Part shown: positions 8,210-17,628 of the stretch, one piece after another
Layout: every line of letters starts with the position of its first letter
Numbering within the stretch: the stretch's first letter is position 1
Origin: Gluconobacter cadivus
Lineage (GTDB): Bacteria > Pseudomonadota > Alphaproteobacteria > Acetobacterales > Acetobacteraceae
DNA: 64,000 nt
Direction: 5' to 3'
NCBI RefSeq assembly: GCF_015244745.1
Contig: NZ_JABCQI010000003.1
Location: 186,001-250,000 of the forward strand
Position numbers and translations under genes: made by a program
Notes under the pieces: model-generated
The model's input: only the letters and a program-made list of their open reading frames with translations
Told to the model about the DNA's origin: nothing
Database searches by the model: none

Positions 8210-11200
8210 ATGTCTGAAAGTGTTGCAGCGCCACTGTCAGAGAAGCGTATCCCCAGATGGTCCCGCTTTGATGCGCAGTGGTATCTGTTGCGCTATCCCG
8301 AGGTTCGGGACTGGATGCGGGAAGAGGGGCAGGAGGGGCCGTATGAGTTCTATCAGCAGACGGGCCAGCGTTACGGACATTCTCCCAATCGGTATTTTGA
8401 CGAGGTGTGGTATCGCGAGACCCACAAGGATGTGCGTCAGGGTCTCATCCGTGAAGAGTGGGCGTCAGGGTTTGAGCACTATATCGCGACGGGTTACAAA
8501 ACCCACGCGCCACACTGGCTGTTTGATGAACCGGGTTATCGCCGCCGCTATCCGGAGCTGACACAGCGTTTTCTGGCCGAAAACGGGTTTCGCAACGGTT
8601 ACGATCATTTTCTTGAGATCGGCGAAAGTCATTACTACCGGGGGCATTATTTCTTCGATGATGAACTCTGCCGGGAACTGGCGCTGACATTTCCGGATCA
8701 TTTTGACAGCCGGATTGGCCTGTTCGGCTCCTGGCTTGGTCTGCCGGCGCATGTTGCCGATGCTGGACGCGTGTCCTGGTATTTCGATCCGGTGTGGTAT
8801 CTGACGCGTTATCCCGAAGTCCGTCAGGAGATCGCCGCCGGGCATTATTCAAGCGCGCTTCATCATTACCTGACGAATGAAACGCCCCGGCTTTTTGATC
8901 CTCAGGAGTTCTTTTCCGAACAGTTCTACGCTTCGGCCCATCCCGACATCCTTCCGTCGCTGGAGCATGGTTTTTTTCGTAACGGTTATGATCATTTCGT
9001 CCGTTACGGTGCGCAGGAAGGCCGTATTCCGCAGGCAGGCGTGGATCTTGCGGCCCATATGTCGCAGACGCAGGTCCGCAACGATGTGCGCAATCGTCTG
9101 TATGACAGCGCGTTTGCCCATCTTGTGGCGGGGCGCACGGGTCTGGGCGAGGGTCGGATGGCGGCTCTTGCGGCTGTTTCCGCCATTCCAGAGGAACAGT
9201 CCCGGACGCTGTTCGAACGTGAGGCCAAAGCCATCCTCCCGTCTCTGGTCCGTCATCCGCTGGATTTCACCGTTCATGGCGTGCCCGAAGTCAGTGTGCT
9301 GATGGTGGTTTATGACCGGATCGCCCTGACGGCACAGGCGCTGGCATCCCTGCGTGCCAACTATGGCGGAAATATTCAACTCATCCTGGTGGACTCCGGT
9401 TCTCATGACCAGACGCGCCATATCGGCCGGATGGTGCGTGGTGCCACGGTCCTGCGCTTCAGGCATAACATCGGATATCTTCAGGGCTGTAATCTTGCGC
9501 TGGAAAAAGCGGAAGCGCCGCTTACATTGTATCTGAACAACGATATCCGCCTTTATCCCGATGCCATTCTGCATGCCCTGAAGCGCTTTCATGGGCAACC
9601 TGATATCGGGGCTGTCGGCGGCAAACTGATCCGGACAAACATGCGTCTTCAGGAAGCCGGATCGATCATCTGGCGGGACGGAGCGACCTACGGCTATCTG
9701 CGTGAGGACGACCCGAACCTGACGAGCGCCAATTTTGTCCGGGACGTGGATTATTGTTCAGCCGCTTTTCTGATGGTGCGGACTGCACTACTGCGTCGTC
9801 TTGGCGGATATGATCCGCGTTACATGCCCGCTTATTTTGAGGATGCGGATCTGTGTGTGCGGATTCTCAAGGCTGGGAAGCGGATTGTCTATGATCCGAG
9901 CGTGGTCATCGAGCATCTGGAATTCGGAAGTTCAGGTGCGGCCGGATCTCATGCCCTGATCCGCGGTAACCTGAAAACCTTTGCGCGTCTGCAACAGGAT
10001 TTCCTGCGGCATCAGCAGCCCGCCCATATCCGCAATGCCGTGCTTGGCCGTGAACATCGCGTCAGCCAGCGCAGGAGAATTCTTTTCATCGAGGATCGTC
10101 TGCCGCTGCGTCGTCTGGGGTCGGGGTATGTTCGCTCCAACGACATCATCCGCGAGATGACGGCTCTTGGGTATCAGGTGACGGTTTTTCCCGTTCTGCT
10201 GCGGGATCAGACATCTATCGACCTGTTCGGGGATTTTCCCGAAACGGTGGAACTGATCGTCGACCGTAATTTTTCCAGCTTTGCCGATTTTATTCAGGAA
10301 CGTGTGGGATATTACGATCTGGTCTGGATCGGCCGCACGCATAATCTGGAACGCCTTCTGCCGCTGCTCAATGAATCAAGCCGCTATCTTCCGGTCGCCG
10401 GACCAGTTCTGGATACGGAGGTGATTGCCACGCCGCGGACGCTGGAGCGGATACGGATTCTGGGCCTTCCGGCTCCGGAGATCAGTTTCGACGAGATGCT
10501 TCAGCAGGAACTGGACTGTGCCCGTTTCTGTCAGAAGGTCCTGACGGTGACGGCCCATGATGCCGAACTGGCGCGCCGCGCGGGTTGTGTGAATGTCTCG
10601 GTACTTGGACATGAGCTGAGCCCCCAGCCGACCCCCGCCCCGTTCGAGAACCGTCACAACATCCTGTTCTTTGGCGCGATTCATGACGAGGGTGCCCCCA
10701 ACCATGACAGTCTTGTCTGGTTCGTGGAGAGCGTTCTGCCTCTTTTGGACAGGGTTTTGCCGCCGGATGTCCATTTTACGATTGCGGGTTTTGTCGGGCC
10801 GGATGTGGATATGACGGTCTTTTCGACAAACAGCCGGGTCGAGATCGTGGGGCCTGTCGGGGATCCGCGGGAGCTGTTCGATCGGCACAGGGTTTTTGTC
10901 GCGCCGACGCGGTTTGCGGGGGGTATTCCCTTCAAGGTCCATGAAGCAGCGTCTTATGGTCTGCCGCAGGTCGTGACGACGTTGCTTCAACAGCAGCTTG
11001 GCTGGGCTGAGGGTGCCGAGATTCTGGCAGCTCCGGCGGATGATCCGCAGGCTTTCGCGGCGGCTGTGGAACGGCTTTATCGGGACGGAGAACTGTGGGA
11101 GACTCTGCGCAGCGGGGCCCTTGCGGCTGTCGAGCGGGACTGTTCTCCGGCCGATTTCCGACAGACACTCTCTGAGATTGTTCAGAGCTGCATGGCATGA
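8210..11200 (+). CDS. Multidomain glycosyltransferase (FDxxWY repeats, GT2, GT4-like)
   Basis: A 996-residue protein. Residues about 20-272 carry roughly six FD-x-x-WY-x-x-x-YPEV repeats. A GT2 domain follows from about residue 358: VSVLMVVYDR, VDSGSHDQT, LYLNNDIRL (DxD-like), and YFEDADLCVRILKAGK with the ED catalytic-base region, as in rhamnosyltransferase-like enzymes. A second, GT4-like domain begins near residue 621 (RRILFIEDRLPLRRLGSGY) and contains FFGAIHDEGAPNHDSL and APTRFAGGIPFKVHEAASYGLP. I chose ATG 8210 with GGGAGG ten bases upstream rather than the longer frame from 8135, which overlaps the previous gene. It is probably co-transcribed with its neighbours. Confidence 0.87.
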   Translation: MSESVAAPLSEKRIPRWSRFDAQWYLLRYPEVRDWMREEGQEGPYEFYQQTGQRYGHSPNRYFDEVWYRETHKDVRQGLIREEWASGFEHYIATGYKTHAPHWLFDEPGYRRRYPELTQRFLAENGFRNGYDHFLEIGESHYYRGHYFFDDELCRELALTFPDHFDSRIGLFGSWLGLPAHVADAGRVSWYFDPVWYLTRYPEVRQEIAAGHYSSALHHYLTNETPRLFDPQEFFSEQFYASAHPDILPSLEHGFFRNGYDHFVRYGAQEGRIPQAGVDLAAHMSQTQVRNDVRNRLYDSAFAHLVAGRTGLGEGRMAALAAVSAIPEEQSRTLFEREAKAILPSLVRHPLDFTVHGVPEVSVLMVVYDRIALTAQALASLRANYGGNIQLILVDSGSHDQTRHIGRMVRGATVLRFRHNIGYLQGCNLALEKAEAPLTLYLNNDIRLYPDAILHALKRFHGQPDIGAVGGKLIRTNMRLQEAGSIIWRDGATYGYLREDDPNLTSANFVRDVDYCSAAFLMVRTALLRRLGGYDPRYMPAYFEDADLCVRILKAGKRIVYDPSVVIEHLEFGSSGAAGSHALIRGNLKTFARLQQDFLRHQQPAHIRNAVLGREHRVSQRRRILFIEDRLPLRRLGSGYVRSNDIIREMTALGYQVTVFPVLLRDQTSIDLFGDFPETVELIVDRNFSSFADFIQERVGYYDLVWIGRTHNLERLLPLLNESSRYLPVAGPVLDTEVIATPRTLERIRILGLPAPEISFDEMLQQELDCARFCQKVLTVTAHDAELARRAGCVNVSVLGHELSPQPTPAPFENRHNILFFGAIHDEGAPNHDSLVWFVESVLPLLDRVLPPDVHFTIAGFVGPDVDMTVFSTNSRVEIVGPVGDPRELFDRHRVFVAPTRFAGGIPFKVHEAASYGLPQVVTTLLQQQLGWAEGAEILAAPADDPQAFAAAVERLYRDGELWETLRSGALAAVERDCSPADFRQTLSEIVQSCMA
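8267..9025 (+). repeat. Six FDxxWYxxxYPEV repeats (protein level)
   Basis: Units start at about residues 20 (FDAQWYLLRYPEV), 63 (FDEVWYRETHKDV), 105 (FDEPGYRRRYPEL), 149 (FDDELCRELALTF, degenerate), 192 (FDPVWYLTRYPEV) and 235 (FSEQFYASAHPDI). Most end in a G-x-x-HY-x-x-x-G element such as GFEHYIATG, GYDHFLEIG or GYDHFVRYG. Such repeats are known at the N-termini of bacterial GT2 proteins; their role is unclear. The spacing is about 40 residues. Confidence 0.75.
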
Positions 11201-11248
11201 CGGACCGGATACGACCGGTTTTAGAAGTTTGGGGAGAGCAGGAAGGTT

Positions 11249-12286
11249 ATGGACGCAGTGAATGATACGGTCGTGGACGTCGAAAACGTCAGCGTGACGG
11301 ATAGCGCACCAGCCGGCATGACCGGCCGGGTGCTCGTCTGTAGCGGTGGGCGGTATGAAAGTCAGGCCAACACGCAGATCCGCGAGTCCATCATGGATGG
11401 CTGGGCGGACTGTTTTGGTGAGGAAAATGTCACGGCCGTTCATATCTCGGCCGCAGCCAGCTCCATCCGGTTCCTCAAGCCGACGATCGTTTTTGCCATC
11501 GGTTCCTATCTTCCTGAAAGCACCTATTTCGGGGAGGTTTGCCGAGAGGCGAAGAAGATCGGCGCCGTCACGGTCTTCTGGGCGACCGAAGACCCCTATG
11601 AGCAGGATGCGAACTATCGCATTGCCGACGATTTCGATGTGATTTTCTCCTGTGATCGCTGGGGCCATAATTTCTACCAGCGCGAGAGGGTGTTTCATCT
11701 GCCGCTGGCGGCGAGCCCGAAGCTGCATTACGGCGAAATCGAAGATCATGCGGAAAAGACGATCGACGTTCTGTTCTGTGGTGTTGCGTTCACCAATCGC
11801 AAGGATATCGTCCGCAATCTTCTGCCAGCATTGCGGGATCTGAACATCAAGATCGTCGGGCCGGGCTGGGGGGAACTGGGGATCGGGTTCTCCGATGCCC
11901 GGATCGAGAAGTCCCAGCTTGTCGAGCTGTATCGCCGGTCCAAGCTGGTGCTGAATCTGGGGCGCTCGCTGAGCTTCGAGAACAAGCGTTTCATCATTGC
12001 GCCTTCCACGCCGGGGCCGCGGACCTTCGAGGCTGCGCTGGCCGGGGCGTTTCAGGTGTTCCATGAGGACACCCATGAAATCCGTCGTTATTATTCGGCT
12101 GATGAAATCCCGGTTTTCTCGAACCGTGTTGATTTCGAACGACTGGTTGCGACCTATCTCAACAACAACGAACTGCGTGTGAAGATGGCGCGCAAGGCGC
12201 AGGCGCGGACGCAGGCCGAGCATCTGTACCGGCACCGCATTCAGTATGCGCTGCGTGTTCTGAAAGACGAGGGCCTGATCGACTGA
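11249..12286 (+). CDS. CgeB-type glycosyltransferase
   Basis: A 345-residue protein of the CgeB/DUF3880-like GT-B family. It shares with the N-terminal third of the 4837-8184 protein the order WATEDPYEQD, LPLAASPKL, IDVLFCGVAFTNR, STPGPRTFEAALAGAFQVF and EHLYRHR. It also has VLNLGRS, part of the nucleotide-sugar-binding fold. There is no signal peptide or membrane segment, so it is cytoplasmic. A GGAAGG at 11241-11246 precedes ATG 11249. It is the last gene of the three-gene glycosyltransferase unit and is followed by a strong shared terminator. Confidence 0.85.
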   Translation: MDAVNDTVVDVENVSVTDSAPAGMTGRVLVCSGGRYESQANTQIRESIMDGWADCFGEENVTAVHISAAASSIRFLKPTIVFAIGSYLPESTYFGEVCREAKKIGAVTVFWATEDPYEQDANYRIADDFDVIFSCDRWGHNFYQRERVFHLPLAASPKLHYGEIEDHAEKTIDVLFCGVAFTNRKDIVRNLLPALRDLNIKIVGPGWGELGIGFSDARIEKSQLVELYRRSKLVLNLGRSLSFENKRFIIAPSTPGPRTFEAALAGAFQVFHEDTHEIRRYYSADEIPVFSNRVDFERLVATYLNNNELRVKMARKAQARTQAEHLYRHRIQYALRVLKDEGLID

Positions 12287-12310
12287 CGCTCGTTCAGGAC
12301 GACCCTCATA

Positions 12311-12345
12311 AAAAAGGCCGCGGAACTGCTTCCGCGGCCTTTTTT
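12311..12345. terminator. Bidirectional terminator between convergent genes
   Basis: A stem of 11 pairs (AAGGCCGCGGA with TCCGCGGCCTT) around ACTGCT is flanked by an A-run on the left and a T-run on the right. It can end transcription of both the glycosyltransferase unit (+) and the M16 peptidase gene (-). Confidence 0.92.
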
Positions 12346-12360
12346 CGTTTGAAAGCCGGT

Positions 12361-15060
12361 TCAGTTCGGCTGTGGGCCCATGACGATCTGGGCGAGATCG
12401 GTCGGGCGGACCCATTTGCGGAAAGCAGCCTGCACCTGTTGTGGGGTCATGTCATAGATGGCCTGCGCGGCCTTGGCCTGACTGTCGAGCGGCAGGTCCA
12501 GCGCGATCAGGGACAGATAGCTTCCGGCCAGGGCGCTGAAGCTGGCGCGGGACATGGGCTGGCTGCGCAGAAGGGTCGCCTTGGCGAGGTCGAGGCTTTC
12601 CTGCGAGACGGGGGTGGTCCGCATGTTTTCGACGTCCTTGACGGCAAGTGCGCGGGCCTTGCTGACCTTGTCCGGATCAGCGCCGAACGTAATGCCGAAG
12701 CCGCTGCGGGTGCGGGAATAATTGAAACCGCTTCCGGCGCCGTAAACATAGCCCGTCTTGACGCGCAGATCCTGCATCAGGCGCGAGGAGAACCCGTCTC
12801 CGAGGATCGTGTTACCGACGGCAAGGGCGTGACGATCCGGGTCGGTTACTTTCATGCCGATGGTCTCGACGAGTTTGACTTCGTCCTGTGAACGGCCCGG
12901 ATCCGCGACCACGGCCTGAGAGGCGCGGCTGAGGGGGATTGCAGGCAGATCGACGTCAGGCTTGGGCCCTGTGGCCTTCCAGCCGCCGAACGCCTTTTCG
13001 ACGTCTGCTTTTGCGGCCTCGGGGGTGATGTCGCCGACGATGACGATGGTGGTCAGGTCCGGGCGATAGGTGTGGGCATAGTAGGCCTGAACGTCCGCCA
13101 GTGTGAGCTTGCTGATCGTGGCAGGCGTGGCTTCACGCAAGGTCGGGTCCTGCGGGGGAACGAGCGCCTTGCGGGCGGCGCGGCCGAAACGGTAGCCGGG
13201 CGACTGAAGTTCACCGGCCTGCGCCTGCGCGGCCTGCATCTGGGTGACGCGGAAGGCCTTTTCCGGGAAAGCCGGGTTCAGCTCGTGATCGGCCAGCAGG
13301 GCGAGGCCCTTTTCGAAGTTCGGCGTCAGCGTGCTCAGTGAGAAGGACGGACCGGCTTCTTCGTCTGCCGAAAGGTCATCGAGCGCGCGGGCGAGGGCCA
13401 GACGGTCATGCGTTTTGCTGCCGTAGAGGAACATCTGCTGCGTGACGTCTGCCACGCCTTCCTGCCCGGCAGGCTGTTCGAGGTCCGCGTTCTGGCGGAT
13501 GCTGCCGATCAGTTCGATCGTATGGCTGACATGTTCGGGCTGGACGAGAAGATGCAGTCCGTTGGGGAGCGTGTATGTCGTGGGCAGAGGTGCTGCGGCA
13601 GGGATCGTCAGACGGGCAAGAGCCTGCTGCGCCCAGTCCGGCAGGGTGACTTTGCCCGCAGGGGGGGTATTGAAGGATTCCGCACCGCCGAAGCCCTTCT
13701 GGCCCACAGGTTTGCCCGAAGCGCTTGGCGTCAGGGTCGCGCTGATGGCATGGGCCGGATCGAGCAGTTTTTTCGCCAGCGCGTCGACCTGTTCCTTCGT
13801 GACGCTGCGGAAAGCGGCGAGCATGTCCTGCGGATCGTTCAGATGCTGGATGGCAACGGCCTGAGACCAGCTTTCGGCGAGGCCGGAAATGCTGTTGGCG
13901 TTGAACTCAAGCGCTGCGATTTCCTTGCGGCGGGCGGCTTCGATCAGTTCGGCCGGGATGCCATGCGTGCGGAAATTTTCCATGATGGCCGCAACGGCCG
14001 TCCGCAGTCCGTCGGGATTGGCCCCCTTGGGGAAGCCGGCATACACGACGCCCAGCCCGGCCTGTGCGTCGGGATCATACATGAAGCCCGTATCCAGCGC
14101 CTTGCCTTCAGGCACGAGGGCGAACAGGGCGGCGCGCTGGCTGCTGATGGCGTCTGCGAGCAGGGTTGTCGCCGCATAATCGGGGTCGCGTTGTCCCGGC
14201 ATCCGCCATGCCATCGTCACAAGACCAATCGGCAGGTCGGTGTCGAGGGAAATGCTCTGGGCCTTGGCCGGGGTCGGGGAGACGGTGCCGCGTTCGGGAA
14301 GGGTGTTGGCCGGAATGCTGCCGAAAGCGGCCTCGACCTTTTTCAGCGTTTCCTGTGGGTCCACGTCTCCGGTGATGACCAGAACGGCGTTGTTGGGCGT
14401 GTACCATGTGTCATAGAATTTTTTCAGCAGCGGAGCAGTGGTCGCGTCAAAGGACGGGCGCGTGCCGAGAGCGTCGTGTTCATAGGGTGTGCCCGCGTAC
14501 AGGGCGGCGCGGATCTGCGAGAGATAGCGATAGATCGGGCTGGAGAGATCGCGCGAGACTTCCTGTTCGATCGCGCCTTTCTCATGCGCCCATTCGGCTT
14601 CGGTAATGTTCAGGCCGCGCATCCGTCCGGCCTCGATTTTCAGCAGAACGTCCAGATCGCTGGCGGGGGCCTTGAAGTAATATTGCGTGACGTCAGAGGT
14701 CGTGTCGGCGTTGTCGTTGTTGCCGAGCTGCGCGCTGATGGTGGAAAGCTGGTCGCGCGAGAGAGTTTTTGAGCCGTTGAACATCATGTGTTCGAGCGCA
14801 TGGGCTGTACCGGGAAAGCCTTTTGGCGCATTCACGGAGCCCGTCTCGTAATTCAGCATGGTCTGCACGACCGGCGCGAGTGTGTCGCGCACCACGATGA
14901 CCCGCAATCCATTGGACAGTGTTGCCCTCGTGACCGTCGCCGGAGCGGCACTCGCCACTGGTGCCGCTTCAGGGGCGGCATGCGCGCCCGCCAGAACCGG
15001 AGGGGCAAGCATGGTGGCTGCCAGCAGCGACAGGCGGGAGAGACGGGAGAGTGCGGACAT
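12361..15060 (-). CDS. Exported M16 family zinc peptidase
   Basis: An 899-residue protein with a Sec signal (hydrophobic stretch to about residue 28, ending AGAHA). It has two M16 halves. The N-terminal half has the inverted zinc motif HALEH at residues 87-91 and the downstream glutamate in [12 protein letters not shown] (about residues 160-170). The second half lacks the motif, as is normal for the non-catalytic partner domain. Later motifs such as GDVDPQE and [24 protein letters not shown] are typical of pitrilysin/PqqL-like periplasmic peptidases. PQQ biosynthesis genes are not nearby, so a general periplasmic peptidase is the safest reading. Confidence 0.92.
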   Translation of the reverse strand: MSALSRLSRLSLLAATMLAPPVLAGAHAAPEAAPVASAAPATVTRATLSNGLRVIVVRDTLAPVVQTMLNYETGSVNAPKGFPGTAHALEHMMFNGSKTLSRDQLSTISAQLGNNDNADTTSDVTQYYFKAPASDLDVLLKIEAGRMRGLNITEAEWAHEKGAIEQEVSRDLSSPIYRYLSQIRAALYAGTPYEHDALGTRPSFDATTAPLLKKFYDTWYTPNNAVLVITGDVDPQETLKKVEAAFGSIPANTLPERGTVSPTPAKAQSISLDTDLPIGLVTMAWRMPGQRDPDYAATTLLADAISSQRAALFALVPEGKALDTGFMYDPDAQAGLGVVYAGFPKGANPDGLRTAVAAIMENFRTHGIPAELIEAARRKEIAALEFNANSISGLAESWSQAVAIQHLNDPQDMLAAFRSVTKEQVDALAKKLLDPAHAISATLTPSASGKPVGQKGFGGAESFNTPPAGKVTLPDWAQQALARLTIPAAAPLPTTYTLPNGLHLLVQPEHVSHTIELIGSIRQNADLEQPAGQEGVADVTQQMFLYGSKTHDRLALARALDDLSADEEAGPSFSLSTLTPNFEKGLALLADHELNPAFPEKAFRVTQMQAAQAQAGELQSPGYRFGRAARKALVPPQDPTLREATPATISKLTLADVQAYYAHTYRPDLTTIVIVGDITPEAAKADVEKAFGGWKATGPKPDVDLPAIPLSRASQAVVADPGRSQDEVKLVETIGMKVTDPDRHALAVGNTILGDGFSSRLMQDLRVKTGYVYGAGSGFNYSRTRSGFGITFGADPDKVSKARALAVKDVENMRTTPVSQESLDLAKATLLRSQPMSRASFSALAGSYLSLIALDLPLDSQAKAAQAIYDMTPQQVQAAFRKWVRPTDLAQIVMGPQPN

Positions 15061-15225
15061 TGGTTCAGAACTTTCCTGAGGAGAAACGTATCTTCACAAA
15101 AGAGTAAAGCTGTTGCGTCGGTTTCTGTCCACCATGTGTAACCCGTGTCTGAAGCGCTGTATCTGACGGCCGGATGAAGAAAAAATTATGTGCAGCAGAG
15201 CGGAGAGGCGGATAAAGTATGTGTG

Positions 15226-15756
15226 ATGACTTTACCTGAACGCATTGCCCAAGTGGATGACTGGCTGCTCGACCGGCTGTTCCAGCCTCTGGCGGATCGT
15301 CTTCCAGCGCGTCTGACGCCGCTCCATCTCGGCCTGAGCTGTCAGCTCGGGGCGTTGATGCTGGAAGGGCTTTCTCTTTTGCTGCCGATGCTGCTGTTCG
15401 GGGCCAGTCTGGGCAACATGATCGACAGTACGCTGATCTGGTGCGTCAGTCTGGCGTTCTTTTTGGGGATGCGGCGTTCCGCGCCGATGGTGCGGCCCGG
15501 GATGCTCAATCCGCTGCGTCCGCTGCTTCGGGCCATGCGGCTGCTGTCTCTGGCCTTTCTGGGGTACCAGCTGTTCCGGGGGCTGGGCGCGCCCGATTTC
15601 ATCTGGCTGGTGACGCAGCTGACGACGATTTCCCAGCTTCTCTTTACGATTGGTCTTTATCTGGTGGCCTGCCAGCCGCGTCCGCCGTTCCAGCGCATGT
15701 CCAGCCGTAGTGGCCCGGTCATTGAAGGCGTCTGGGGCACGGCCGGGGGGCGGTGA
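15226..15756 (+). CDS. Small membrane protein of unknown function
   Basis: A 176-residue protein with roughly four hydrophobic segments: LGALMLEGLSLLLPMLLFG, TLIWCVSLAFFLG, LLSLAFLGYQLFRG and LLFTIGLYLVAC. It has basic loops between segments and a soluble N-terminus, PERIAQVDDWLLDRLFQPL. I do not recognise the family. The frame extends to GTG 15190. ATG 15226 is chosen because the sequence upstream of it is not protein-like, but neither start has an ideal ribosome site. It lies 47 bases upstream of a GT4 glycosyltransferase and may share its promoter. Confidence 0.65.
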   Translation: MTLPERIAQVDDWLLDRLFQPLADRLPARLTPLHLGLSCQLGALMLEGLSLLLPMLLFGASLGNMIDSTLIWCVSLAFFLGMRRSAPMVRPGMLNPLRPLLRAMRLLSLAFLGYQLFRGLGAPDFIWLVTQLTTISQLLFTIGLYLVACQPRPPFQRMSSRSGPVIEGVWGTAGGR

Positions 15757-15803
15757 ACTCCTGACATCCGGTTTCTTCGCCACGCCCATCAAGGAACACG
15801 CGC

Positions 15804-16844
15804 GTGACATCCCGACTGCGAATTCTGCATTGTCTCTCGACCCGGGAATTTGCGGGAACGGAGCGACATCTTGCGGAACTCTCCGCCATTCAGGCGCGGA
15901 GCCATGACGTCACGCTGCTTCTGGAACGCAGGACGACCGATGCGCGCACGGGCGGGGACATTCAGGGGTTTCTGTGTCCTGATGTAAAAATCGTGCGGGC
16001 TGGGCGTGCAGGTTATCTACCCGCACTGGCCGCGGAGCTTCGCAGCGGGCGGCACGATATTGTTCATACCCATCTCGGGCGGGCCTCTGCCCGGGCGAGC
16101 TGGCTGCGCCGGGCGGGGCTTGCGGGCTCGGTGCCTGTCGTTGCGACGTTGCATACCTCCTATCGCGGTCGCAGCTATGGCACGCATGACGGGCTGGTCT
16201 GTATCGCGTCCTGGCAGCGCGATGTTCTGCCGGAACGACAGCGCGAAGCCTGTGCGCTGATCCCCAACTGGACGGTTCCTCCCCACTCCACGGCGGCATG
16301 TCGGGCGGCATTGCGGGAGCGGATACGGCTTGAGTGGCGGATTCCTGAGGGCGGGGTCGTGATCGGGGCAGCCGGTCGGATGGTTGAGGAAAAGAATTTC
16401 CAGCTTCTGATAAAGGCGTGGAAACAGGCCGGTCTCAGACCCGAGACCCGGCTGGTTCTGGTCGGGGATGGCCCGGAGCGGTGTGCGCTGCAAAAAGCGG
16501 CGCAGGGCCGGGCAGACATTCTTTTCACCGGCTATCGCACGGACATGCCTGATCTTCTGGCCGCGTTCGATGCGTTCGTCGTGCCCTCACGTCACGAACC
16601 GTTCGGGCTGGTGCTGCTGGAAGCCATGGAGGCCGGGTTGCCGGTCTGTGCGACGGCGGCGGGTGGGGTGAAGGATATTCTGGCAGATGCACCGGAATGT
16701 TTGCTGCCGTCCGGTTGTCTGGAGGCGCTGATGGCCGGGTTGCGGCGTCTTGAAGCTGCGGCGCCGCGTCAGTGGGATATGTCCCGTTACCGGATCGCCA
16801 CGGCAGCCAGTAGTGTCGAGGCTTTTTACCGCCGGTACTGCTGA
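15804..16844 (+). CDS. GT4 family glycosyltransferase
   Basis: A 346-residue GT-B fold enzyme. The N-terminal domain shows LHCLSTREFAGTERHLAEL (the glycine-rich acceptor-side loop) and DIVHTHLGRASA. The C-terminal donor domain has GAAGRMVEEKNFQLLIKAW, LVLVGDGPER, and the family signature EPFGLVLLEAMEAGLPVCATAAGG with the EX7E glutamates. There is no signal or membrane span. The start is GTG 15804 with AAGGA about eight bases upstream. The sugar and acceptor are unknown; it is separate from the 4.8-12.3 kb glycosyltransferase unit but close to it. Confidence 0.88.
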   Translation: MTSRLRILHCLSTREFAGTERHLAELSAIQARSHDVTLLLERRTTDARTGGDIQGFLCPDVKIVRAGRAGYLPALAAELRSGRHDIVHTHLGRASARASWLRRAGLAGSVPVVATLHTSYRGRSYGTHDGLVCIASWQRDVLPERQREACALIPNWTVPPHSTAACRAALRERIRLEWRIPEGGVVIGAAGRMVEEKNFQLLIKAWKQAGLRPETRLVLVGDGPERCALQKAAQGRADILFTGYRTDMPDLLAAFDAFVVPSRHEPFGLVLLEAMEAGLPVCATAAGGVKDILADAPECLLPSGCLEALMAGLRRLEAAAPRQWDMSRYRIATAASSVEAFYRRYC

Positions 16845-16847
16845 ACC

Positions 16848-17441
16848 TTACAGTTCGTAGTAGCGGCGGGAGACGTAATCCGACAGGCCGACATCCGGGA
16901 AGATGTGCCACCCCGTGGTGAGCGCGGGAACGAACTCGCAGAGAAACACCAGAACCGACAGGAAAAAGAGCAGCATGCCGTGTCCGACACTCTGGATGCG
17001 GCGCCAGAAATAAAGCGGTGGTAGCAGAATCCACAGGATCGTGCCGGGGCGAAAACCGGCAGCGAGCAGGCTGCGACGGTCCATGACGAGAGCCATGTAG
17101 AAAATGCCGATGCTCACGATCATGGATGCAAAATTGCTGGCGAAATCAGGGACGAGTCCGAAACCCTGAAGGACACTGACCGCCATGCTGCCGAAAAACG
17201 GTCCGATCAGACTGAGCCAGAGCCAGCGGTTCGAGATCAGGCTGGCCGGGAGGGCCGGAGGGACGCCTTCGGGTTGCGGAGGCCAGAAGACGCAGCTTCC
17301 GGCCGGGTGCCATTCACCGCCGAAATCCTCGGTCCAGCACAGGGTGGAGTGCCCGATGATGCCTTCGGTCACGAGGGCTTTCATGCCGTCTGCGGACACC
17401 GGTCCCTTCCGGGTGCCATGGTCTTCGTAAAACCAGCTCAC
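16848..17441 (-). CDS. GYF_2-domain membrane protein
   Basis: A 197-residue protein. The first 45-50 residues form a GYF_2/DUF4339 domain: WFYEDHGTRKGPVSADGMKAL then HSTLCWTEDFGGEWHPAG, matching the usual W-Y-x-x-x-G-x-x-x-GP and closing W-x-P/A pattern. The rest has about four membrane segments (LWLSLIGPFFGSMAVSVL, IVSIGIFYMALVM, GTILWILLPPLYFW, MLLFFLSVLVFLCEFVP). Such proteins are common and uncharacterised; the domain is thought to bind proline-rich partners. It converges with the GT4 gene, ending four bases from it. Confidence 0.8.
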   Translation of the reverse strand: MSWFYEDHGTRKGPVSADGMKALVTEGIIGHSTLCWTEDFGGEWHPAGSCVFWPPQPEGVPPALPASLISNRWLWLSLIGPFFGSMAVSVLQGFGLVPDFASNFASMIVSIGIFYMALVMDRRSLLAAGFRPGTILWILLPPLYFWRRIQSVGHGMLLFFLSVLVFLCEFVPALTTGWHIFPDVGLSDYVSRRYYEL

Positions 17442-17574
17442 AGTTTGTCCTTTTCCCGGCGGCGCATCGTTCGGGGCCTATTGGGTCCAGAACACTGCAG
17501 TCTGTCACGACTTTCGGGGGGCTTGGCAAGACCCTCCTGCCCGGATGACGGGTTCGGGCCTGTGGTCCTGTATG

Positions 17575-17612
17575 AAAAAGGCCGCAGTCCCGGCTGGGGC
17601 TACGGCCTTTTC
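17575..17612 (-). terminator. Terminator of the aldehyde dehydrogenase operon
   Basis: Reading on the minus strand, an AAAAGGCCG...CGGCCTTTTT stem-loop, with one internal mismatch and a second paired AGCCCC/GGGACT block, ends in a T5 run just beyond the large-subunit stop codon at 17629. Confidence 0.85.
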
Positions 17613-17628
17613 CTGATTGGCTGACGGC

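Noticed and set aside
10376-12415. A 679-codon minus-strand frame across two glycosyltransferase genes and their terminator.
   Set aside because: It would run through the terminator and across two real genes; composition is that of a shadow frame.
13408-14772. A 454-codon plus-strand frame opposite the M16 peptidase.
   Set aside because: No motif seen; the peptidase frame has the zinc site and signal peptide.
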